In this document: piece by piece, positions 1-4,673 of the stretch
How the letters are laid out: each line of letters begins with the position of its first letter
Numbering within the stretch: the first letter of the stretch is position 1
Source: Chromatiaceae bacterium
Lineage (GTDB): Bacteria > Pseudomonadota > Gammaproteobacteria > Chromatiales > Chromatiaceae
DNA length: 5,102 nt
Direction: 5' to 3'
Assembly: GCA_016938795.1 (NCBI GenBank)
Contig: JAFGTZ010000374.1
Coordinates: forward strand, 1 to 5,102
Notes under the pieces: generated by a model
The model's input: only the letters and a program-made list of their open reading frames with translations
What the model was told of the DNA's origin: nothing
Databases searched by the model: none
Program-made: the position numbers and the translations under genes

Positions 1-82
1 CTTCCTCAATCAACAGCTTCAGGACATCACGGGCACGGAAGAGAGGATAGCTCCTTTTTGGGATATGATCACACGGTACCAA
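1..82 (-). CDS. Possible 5' end of a HicA-like toxin gene (partial, uncertain)
   Basis: An open frame runs off the left edge on the minus strand. From a TTG at 82-80 it reads about 27 residues ending RARDVLKLLIEE. The end resembles the opening helix of HicA mRNA interferases (pattern 'xxDVIKLLExDGW'), a family that cleaves mRNA and is paired with the antitoxin HicB. The diagnostic GSHH-type dsRNA-binding part would lie outside the window. An AGGAG (51-47) lies inside this frame, but no ATG or GTG in frame follows it, so either the start is non-canonical (TTG) or the gene's 5' end has decayed. A competing reading is a plus-strand frame in the same codon register (2-91) that ends in ITRYQTV and a TAG at 89-91. 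It could equally be the C-terminus of an unknown gene. The choice between the two is not secure. Confidence 0.2.
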   Translation of the reverse strand, partial: MVPCDHIPKRSYPLFRARDVLKLLIEE

Positions 83-85
83 ACA

Positions 86-144
86 GTCTAGCGTGCTAGA
101 CAGATTCCGTCTAGCGTTGTTAGTATAGATTCTGTCTAGCTCGC
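86..144. repeat. Four-box GTCTAGC repeat cluster forming a 54-bp imperfect inverted repeat
   Basis: GTCTAGC occurs in plus orientation at 86-92, 109-115 and 134-140 and inverted (GCTAGAC) at 95-101. Boxes 86-92 and 95-101 make a perfect palindrome with a 2-nt centre. Boxes 95-101 and 109-115 make a second inverted pair with a 7-nt centre. The longest pairing is 91-107 with 128-144: 17-bp arms, 15 matches and two T:T mismatches, around a 20-nt loop. AGATTCCGTCTAGC (102-115) and AGATTCTGTCTAGC (127-140) are also direct repeats with 13/14 identity and a 25-bp period. The single inverted box can therefore pair with any of the other three. The cluster lies just upstream of the integrase gene and overlaps its best promoter match, so it could be an operator, an attI/attC-like recombination site, or both. 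Confidence 0.8.
97..126 (+). promoter_or_regulatory. Candidate sigma70-type promoter of the integrase gene
   Basis: TAGACA at 97-102 matches the -35 consensus at 5 of 6 positions. TAGTAT at 121-126 matches the -10 consensus at 4 of 6, with an 18-bp spacer. Transcription would start near 133 and leave a leader of about 85 nt. Both hexamers lie inside the GTCTAGC repeat cluster, so a protein bound to the boxes, such as the integrase itself, would be placed to repress it. On the opposite strand TATACT (127-122) is a 5/6 match to a -10, but I see no good -35 for it. This is a pattern match only. Confidence 0.3.
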
Positions 145-218
145 AAGGCCAAGACAAGCCGTTCGAGCAGTACTGGACTGAATCTACACTTTATGTCTGT
201 GAATCTGATTGATAGCAC

Positions 219-1649
219 ATGCCGGAACATCAAGCAACAGACAACCCCGCCAAGGAGCGTTTTTGGGACCGGTTCATCGCCAGAGCCCGTCAGTCCGGCG
301 TTAAAGAGAATGCGATTCGCTGGCAGGTGCGTCGCGCGGAGGCGTATCTGGCGGCCTTCCCCGACAAGCGTCTGAAGCAACACACCCGCGAGGACGTCAA
401 CGGCTATCTGGAGCAGACAGGTCGACTAGACGGAATCGCGGACTGGCAGTTTGCGCAAATCGTCGATGCTATACAGAATTTGCTGTTGACCGCGAAATTG
501 CCGGTAGCCGCAGAGGTAGAATGGGATTTCTGGCGAGCTTCGGCGCGAACGCTGGAAACGAATCACCCAACGGTAGCAAGGGAGGCTCCTCCTATTCCGA
601 CAGGCGGGGAACAAGATCCGCCGCTATCGGGCGCTTTCCTGAAGCAGAAGCGGAATCCACCCTCGACGCTCGACCGGGTGAGGGACCGGCATCGACCGCT
701 GCTGGAACGCCTGGTGGCGGAAATCCGACGCCGGCATTATTCGATCCGCACCGAGCAGGCATACGAAGCATGGGTGTGCCGCTTCATCCTGTTTTGCGAT
801 CACCGCGATCCGAGCGAGGTGGGTGCGGAGAGCATCCGGGGTTTTCTCGAAGACCTGGCGGTACGCGGTCAAGTCTCGGCCAGCACTCAGAGCCAGGCGT
901 TGAATGCCCTGGTGTTTTTGTACAAACAGGTGCTTGGCCAGTCATTGGAAGCACTTGGGGATTTTGTTCGAGCCAAGCGGCTGAAGCGACTGCCCGTGGT
1001 GCTGGAGCGCTCGGAAGTCGGGCGACTGCTGGCCGGCATTGAGGGAACCCAGCATTTGATGGCCGCACTGCTGTATGGCACAGGGATGCGGTTGATGGAG
1101 TGCGTGCGGCTCCGGGTGCAGGATATCGACTTTCACTATCATCAGATCGTGGTGCGCGATGGCAAGGGGCAGAAGGATCGGGTGGTGCCGCTACCGATGC
1201 GTCTGGAAGCACCTTTGCAGGAACACTTGCGCCAGGTTCAGGCCCTGCACGAACAGGATCTGGCCGAAGGGTATGGTGAAGTGTTCCTGCCGGATGCGCT
1301 GGAACGCAAGTGGCCGAATGCCCCGAAGGAGTGGATTTGGCAGTATGTGTTTCCGAGCGGTCGGCTCTCGGTCGACCCACGCAGCGGCAAGACACGCCGC
1401 CATCATGTCCATGAAAACGGATTACAAAAAGCACTGAAAGCAGCGGCGCAACGAACAGGGATGACAAAGAAAGTGAACTGTCATTGTCTGCGCCATTCCT
1501 TCGCGACCCATCTGCTGGAATCCGGCTATGACATTCGCACCGTGCAGGAACTCCTAGGACACGCGGATGTGTCGACCACGATGATCTATACCCATGTGCT
1601 CAACCGTGGCGGCCAGGGAGTGCGCAGCCCCTTGGATGCCTTGCTATGA
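219..1649 (+). CDS. intI: Integron-integrase-type tyrosine recombinase with N-terminal extension
   Basis: Site-specific tyrosine recombinase of the IntI type, the class that moves gene cassettes by recombining attI and folded attC sites. At 476 residues it is about 140-150 longer than classical IntI (about 320-340). Residues 1-115 form an extra helical domain (WQVRRAEAYL, DWQFAQIVDAIQ), then a Pro-rich linker (about 116-150). The usual SAM-like core-binding domain follows (about 155-250: RRHYSIRTEQAYEAWVCRFI), then the catalytic domain. Visible catalytic residues are Arg291 (GTGMRLMEC), Lys316 (DGKGQKDR), His422 and Arg425 (HCLRHSF), His448 (LLGH) and nucleophile Tyr457 (MIYTHV). The IntI-specific insertion is present (LPDALERKWPNAPKEW, about 357-372), as is the family C-terminus GGQGVRSPLDAL. 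All key residues are intact, so activity is plausible. A TAG at 213-215 blocks any upstream in-frame start, making ATG 219 the first possible one. No good Shine-Dalgarno precedes it. No cassette array is visible. Confidence 0.95.
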   Translation: MPEHQATDNPAKERFWDRFIARARQSGVKENAIRWQVRRAEAYLAAFPDKRLKQHTREDVNGYLEQTGRLDGIADWQFAQIVDAIQNLLLTAKLPVAAEVEWDFWRASARTLETNHPTVAREAPPIPTGGEQDPPLSGAFLKQKRNPPSTLDRVRDRHRPLLERLVAEIRRRHYSIRTEQAYEAWVCRFILFCDHRDPSEVGAESIRGFLEDLAVRGQVSASTQSQALNALVFLYKQVLGQSLEALGDFVRAKRLKRLPVVLERSEVGRLLAGIEGTQHLMAALLYGTGMRLMECVRLRVQDIDFHYHQIVVRDGKGQKDRVVPLPMRLEAPLQEHLRQVQALHEQDLAEGYGEVFLPDALERKWPNAPKEWIWQYVFPSGRLSVDPRSGKTRRHHVHENGLQKALKAAAQRTGMTKKVNCHCLRHSFATHLLESGYDIRTVQELLGHADVSTTMIYTHVLNRGGQGVRSPLDALL

Positions 1650-1739
1650 CCATGGCTTTGAATGTCATGATTCGTAACCCGACGAAGGCTTTTCATCCCG
1701 TGCTCTCAGTCGGTTCTCGTCGTGGTCGTTCGACGCTGG

Positions 1740-1774
1740 GCCAGCAGGCGTGCAACGGACGCCTGGGGCTTTTT
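1740..1774 (+). terminator. Probable Rho-independent terminator after intI
   Basis: CAGGCGT (1745-1751) pairs perfectly with ACGCCTG (1759-1765) around a 7-nt loop. After a small internal loop GCC (1740-1742) pairs with GGC (1767-1769), and TTTTT (1770-1774) follows directly. The hairpin lies 90 bp past the integrase stop codon and is oriented to end plus-strand transcription. On the minus strand the T run is on the wrong side. Confidence 0.6.
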
Positions 1775-1836
1775 AGACGGAAGGGTGCGTGGCTGAGCGG
1801 GTTTCTTGGGGCCGCGTGAATGCTTGCGGTATTTGC

Positions 1837-2050
1837 CTAGTTGTCAAGTCCCCACAGACTATAAACTCTCTTTTGACGCGTTCAGACCGCAGATTTGTCC
1901 AATTATTGAATGCCTGAATGGGCGTGATATGCCTGAGCGCCTTCTGGAGATATGCTGATTGTAGATCTTGACGTCGTTGATCAAGGCTTGCTTCAGGCTC
2001 TTGGATGAGTCGAAGCGCGTGGTGGGGAGCACATCGCTGTCGGCTCGCAG
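1837..2050 (-). pseudogene. Remnant of an IS481-family transposase (C-terminal fragment, two frameshifts)
   Basis: Three minus-strand pieces join into the C-terminal end of a DDE transposase of the IS481/integrase-core type. 2050-1946 reads ...DSDVLPTTRFDSSKSLKQAL then INDVKIYNQHI. 1946-1866 shifts frame and reads QKALRHITPIQAFNNW then ...RSERVKR. 1866-1837 shifts again and reads VYSLWGLDN then a TAG stop. Intact relatives have the pattern 'RFxSxxxLxxxLxxYxxxYNxxxPQxALxxxTPxQAxxxW...KRVYNLxGxD', so the order is right. The breaks near 1946 and 1866 are indels. Upstream of about 2050 the expected 'VERFNGRI' segment and the DDE residues are missing, so the element is truncated as well as frameshifted and cannot be active. 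The longest single open frame here (98 codons, 2069-1773) joins the middle piece to out-of-frame sequence and is not a real protein. Confidence 0.8.
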
Positions 2051-2074
2051 CTGGAAGCCGCTTCCACAAGGCTC

Positions 2075-2110
2075 TCCCTCAGCCAGACCTGCTTCCGCTG
2101 GGCAGAGGGA
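2075..2110. other. Imperfect hairpin just downstream of yqiA
   Basis: TCCCTC (2075-2080) and GCC (2082-2084) pair with GGC (2101-2103) and GAGGGA (2105-2110), with one opposed mismatch (2081/2104) and a 16-nt loop. It begins 16 bp past the yqiA stop codon (minus strand) and may act as an mRNA 3'-end or weak terminator structure. No T run follows on either strand, so a Rho-independent terminator is not established. Confidence 0.35.
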
Positions 2111-2125
2111 AAGTCCGACAGGCTG

Positions 2126-2698
2126 CTAGGTTGGATGCGCTGCGCGTAACCGCTCGATCAAGGCGTCCATGTGCTGAAAGGCATGATCGCCGCCGTCCCA
2201 GATGAACAGTTGGGCGCTGGCGCAGTGGCTGTAGAGACGCTCGGCAATGTGATAGTCGATGACCTCGTCGCCCCGGTCGAGGAGCAGGGTGGTGGGCACG
2301 CCGTCGCAGGGGTTGGCGATGGCGTAGCGGCGCGTGGCCTCGGCCAGCTCGGGGGTGATGCGGTAGTGCTCGCCCTGGGCCGTGGTCTGGGGCTCGCCGA
2401 GTCGGGCGTTGAAGAGATCCCAGGGGGTGAGCGCCGGGTTGATGAGATAGAGATGCGCGAGGCGGTGTTGCCGGGCGAGCCATTGGCCATAGAAGCCGCC
2501 CATGGAGCTGCCGACGACTAGCAACGGCTCTTGCGGGTCGATCTGGCGGAAAACGCTGTTGAGTGTGGCGATGGCGGCGTCAGGGCGATGCGCCGGATAG
2601 TCGGGCGCGCGCAGGGGCGCGGGCGCGAGCCGCTCGCGCAGCAGGCTGGCCTTGAAGGAGCGGCTGGAGCTGTTGAGTCCGTGCAGATAGAGGATCAT
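2126..2698 (-). CDS. yqiA: YqiA-type alpha/beta-hydrolase esterase (UPF0227)
   Basis: Small cytoplasmic serine esterase of the YqiA/YcfP group. E. coli YqiA hydrolyses short-chain and palmitoyl-CoA-type esters in vitro, and its physiological substrate is unclear. The 190-residue length is normal for the family (about 190). The N-terminus MILYLHGLNSSSRSFKA is the oxyanion-side HG motif of the family. The nucleophile elbow is GSSMGG with Ser65, the acid is Asp144 in RGDEVIDY, and the catalytic His172 lies in GGDHAF, so the triad is complete. Other family blocks are visible: YLINPALTPWDLF at about 84-96 and LGEP following. The ATG at 2698-2696 lies 16 bases after the stop of the upstream minus-strand gene, so the two are probably cotranscribed. 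In enterobacteria yqiA sits near parE and cpdA; that neighbourhood is not seen here. Confidence 0.93.
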   Translation of the reverse strand: MILYLHGLNSSSRSFKASLLRERLAPAPLRAPDYPAHRPDAAIATLNSVFRQIDPQEPLLVVGSSMGGFYGQWLARQHRLAHLYLINPALTPWDLFNARLGEPQTTAQGEHYRITPELAEATRRYAIANPCDGVPTTLLLDRGDEVIDYHIAERLYSHCASAQLFIWDGGDHAFQHMDALIERLRAAHPT

Positions 2699-2714
2699 GG
2701 ATCTGGCGGGTTCG

Positions 2715-3641
2715 TCAGGCGACGGTGTCGTCGGCGGGGGGCTCGAAGAAGGCGCGGCGAAAGTTCAGGCAGCGGTCGATGTATTCGCGCGTGCTTTTGG
2801 GCATGGGTACGCGGGCGCGCACGATGAAGCTGATGAGGTCGGTGCCGCCGTTGAGCAGCCGATGGCCTTCGAGCGCCTCGCGGATGGCGGCGGCATCGCT
2901 GTGATTGGGGAGCTGGGGTTCGAGTTGGCGCAGGCGGTCGCTGGCGACCACAAAGGCCGGCCAGACCTCGAAGATGGCTGGGTCGGTGCGCAGAATCTCG
3001 CATTTGCGCTTGGCGGTGGTGGCGAGTGCGTCCACCAGCGGGTCGATGTTGGGAATCTGGCGACTGGGCGCGAAGGTGTCCTTGAGCGCGGCGGCGATGC
3101 GGTCGATGTCGCGCATGGTCATGGCGATCTTGATGTAGCGGCTGCGATAGAAGTCGGCGATGGGGATGGAGAAGGCCTTGAAGGGCTCGCCCCAGAGTTC
3201 GTCGATGCCCTCGTCGCCGCCGCGATGGCGCACCACCTTGCCAAGATCGAGCGCTTCGAGCAGGTACTGGCCGCAGTCGCGCATCAGGCTGTTCTCGTGC
3301 CCGATTTCAACCCCGGTGGCCTGGAGATCGACCAGACAGTTGAAAATGTCGGCGGCCCGATTGAAGAGCGCGCCGGCGAGCATGGCGCCCTTGACGCGCT
3401 TGCGCTCGGGATCGGTCTCGGCCTCGTAGGCGGCGCGCGCCTCGCTCAGCCGTCCGCCGGGAATGTTGATGCCATGCTCGACATGGTTGAACAGCCGCCG
3501 GGTGAGCGCCTGGATGAGATGGCGCTTGGTATTGAGCGATTCAGGTGGCGGTTCGTAGTATTTGATCCAGTAGCCGTCGAAATAGATGCGCTCGTCGCCG
3601 TCGATGTGGCGGCGGCTGCCATTGGCGATGGTTTCTGTCAT
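2715..3641 (-). CDS. Conserved-looking hypothetical protein, alpha-helical, function unknown
   Basis: I do not recognise a named family. From ATG 3641-3639 it is 308 residues, soluble, without signal peptide or membrane segment. It begins with a polar leader, then an aromatic-rich block DGYWIKYYEPP (about 22-32). A long charged helical region follows (38-108), with ALTRRLFNHVEHGINIPGG and MLAGALFNRAADIF. A central part has RDCGQYLLEALDLGK (121-135), RHRGGDEGIDELWGEPFKAF (138-157) and DFYRSRYIKIAMTMRDID (163-180). The C-terminus is Arg-rich (REYIDRCLNFRRAFF). The frame stays open upstream to 3809, but the extra 56 residues are of low-complexity non-protein character (CSRSHATLGLTHSGLF) and would cross the probable promoter, so I choose the inner ATG. 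The start lacks a clear Shine-Dalgarno. It is the first gene of a two-gene operon with yqiA. The co-location says little about function beyond a possible shared promoter. Confidence 0.8.
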   Translation of the reverse strand: MTETIANGSRRHIDGDERIYFDGYWIKYYEPPPESLNTKRHLIQALTRRLFNHVEHGINIPGGRLSEARAAYEAETDPERKRVKGAMLAGALFNRAADIFNCLVDLQATGVEIGHENSLMRDCGQYLLEALDLGKVVRHRGGDEGIDELWGEPFKAFSIPIADFYRSRYIKIAMTMRDIDRIAAALKDTFAPSRQIPNIDPLVDALATTAKRKCEILRTDPAIFEVWPAFVVASDRLRQLEPQLPNHSDAAAIREALEGHRLLNGGTDLISFIVRARVPMPKSTREYIDRCLNFRRAFFEPPADDTVA

Positions 3642-3677
3642 GGGCTGTGCGGGCGTCCAGCGAGAGGCCTGGGTGCA

Positions 3678-3707
3678 AGTGTAGAGAAAGAGTCCGCTGT
3701 GCGTCAG
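3678..3707 (-). promoter_or_regulatory. Candidate promoter for the hypothetical-yqiA operon
   Basis: On the minus strand CTGACG (3707-3702) is a 4/6 match to the -35 box and TACACT (3683-3678) a 4/6 match to the -10 box, with an 18-bp spacer. A start near 3671 would leave a leader of about 30 nt to the ATG at 3641. The same CTACACT heptamer occurs facing the other way at 3730-3736, where it could be the -10 of the divergent membrane-protein gene, although no good -35 accompanies it. Confidence 0.3.
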
Positions 3708-3774
3708 CCCCAGTGTGGCGTGCGAGCGGCTACACTGAACTTCATGAGTTGGCTTTCTCGGTTTGGGGGCGCTT

Positions 3775-4560
3775 ATGCCTGGCAAGGACAAGTGGCCCGC
3801 CATTGTCATGGCCCTGGTGATCTGGGGCTTTGCCGGCGGGCTTTTCGGGGCGCTCTTTGCGGCGCTTCAGGCGCTGCTGGCGGTCTTGGGTTTCAGTGCC
3901 TCGACACCCTTCTGGATGGCGGTGGTGGTGGCGGCCATGACGACCTCGGCCTTCTACAGCGCCATGCCGGTGGCCCTGGTGGGCTCCATGGCGGGCATTC
4001 TGGCTGCCATTGCCGCGCTCATTCTCGGAGGGGCGCAGCTGTCGCTCCTGGCCATGACGGTGCTGACGTGCGCAGCTGGTGTGGTGGCCGGGGGCTTTCA
4101 GGCCTGGGTCTCGCGTGCGGGCGCGCGCCCTCTGGCGGAGGCCCTGACCGGGGTGCTGGCCGGTTTGCTGGCGGCGGCTCTGCTTTTGCTTATGCCAGGG
4201 CTCGATCCGCGCACGCTGGGTACCTTTCTGCTGAGCGCTCTGGTCGTGGCGCTGGTGGGCGCGCTCTTTCAGCTCGCCGAGCGCTGGCTGGTGGCGCGCG
4301 CTCTCTCTGGGCTGCCGGCGCTTCTCTCGGCGCCCCTGGTGGCGGGGGCCATTGCAGCGGTGGTGGGGGCGAGCGTGTGGATGTTGGTGGGATCGTCCGA
4401 TCCGGCGCTGGATGTCGCATCGCGCACGGCTATCGAGCGGATTTTCGATGAGGTGCCGCTGGGTTTTCTGGGCGGGATGCTCGGTGGCGTGCTCACCGGT
4501 CTGGCCCTGGAGCTGCTGGGCTTTCGGCTGGAGGATCAGCCGCATGACGCGGGGTTGTAA
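3775..4560 (+). CDS. Polytopic inner-membrane protein, function unknown
   Basis: A 261-residue, very hydrophobic, Ala/Gly/Leu-rich protein. I can make out about seven or eight membrane spans at roughly 9-38 (long, perhaps two), 47-65, 67-86, 89-111, 121-142, 148-168, 182-205 and 228-249. Many small-residue packing motifs are seen (GFAGGLFGALFAA, GFLGGMLGGVLTG). A polar stretch DPALDVASRTAIERIFDEVP (209-228) separates the last two spans, and the tail is hydrophilic (RLEDQPHDAG). I cannot assign a family. No transporter signature, nucleotide site or metal-binding cluster stands out. ATG 3775 is preferred because GGGGGC at 3765-3770 is a suitable Shine-Dalgarno 5 bases upstream. A TTG at 3763 in the same frame would add four residues. 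It is transcribed divergently from the hypothetical-yqiA operon and converges on prpD. Confidence 0.85.
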   Translation: MPGKDKWPAIVMALVIWGFAGGLFGALFAALQALLAVLGFSASTPFWMAVVVAAMTTSAFYSAMPVALVGSMAGILAAIAALILGGAQLSLLAMTVLTCAAGVVAGGFQAWVSRAGARPLAEALTGVLAGLLAAALLLLMPGLDPRTLGTFLLSALVVALVGALFQLAERWLVARALSGLPALLSAPLVAGAIAAVVGASVWMLVGSSDPALDVASRTAIERIFDEVPLGFLGGMLGGVLTGLALELLGFRLEDQPHDAGL

Positions 4561-4621
4561 GGCGCGGCAGGTGGTCTGTCTTGATGCTCTTCTGGCCGCG
4601 AGCTGTCCCTGAGCCGGGCGG

Positions 4622-4642
4622 GGGGGCTGGAAGGCAGCCCCC
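4622..4642. other. Strong GC hairpin between convergent genes
   Basis: GGGGGCTG (4622-4629) and CAGCCCCC (4635-4642) form a perfect 8-bp stem with a GAAGG loop. It lies between the stop of the membrane-protein gene (4560) and the stop of prpD (4674), where a two-way terminator is expected. Neither side has a T run, so any termination would be Rho-assisted or weak. It may instead be a dispersed intergenic palindrome. Confidence 0.55.
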
Positions 4643-4673
4643 TGACCCCCACCCTGGACTCGATGGACGCGCT

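Noticed and set aside
86..144. LexA (SOS) operator controlling the integrase
   Set aside because: Many integron integrases are LexA-controlled, but no CTGT-N8-ACAG arrangement is present in the upstream region.
86..144. CRISPR-like repeat array
   Set aside because: The repeats are 7-14 bp, partly inverted and overlapping, with no uniform spacers.
784..1467. 227-codon minus-strand frame inside intI
   Set aside because: Antisense shadow of the integrase, rich in Pro/Ser/Arg with no recognisable domain.
1728..1734. GTTCGAC as a possible integron core site (6 of 7 to GTTRRRY)
   Set aside because: A single near-match with no partner box or stem at attC spacing; expected by chance.
1773..2069. 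98-codon minus-strand ORF as an intact gene
   Set aside because: Only its middle part is transposase-like. Both flanks read out of frame relative to the recognisable transposase sequence in neighbouring frames.
3642..3809. 56-residue N-terminal extension of the hypothetical protein (start at 3809)
   Set aside because: It overlaps the start of the divergent membrane gene and the probable promoters, and it has poor protein character. The ATG at 3641 fits better.
2697..4451. 584-codon plus-strand open frame antisense to the hypothetical-yqiA operon and overlapping the membrane gene
   Set aside because: It is a GC-rich antisense shadow. The opposite strand from 3641 to 2715 has coherent protein character, and from 3775 on a different plus frame encodes clear membrane spans. 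The translation here is low-complexity Gly/Ala/Val-rich.
3742..4545. 267-codon minus-strand frame rich in Arg/Gln/His
   Set aside because: Composition is typical of the complement of a hydrophobic GC-rich gene; no motif seen.
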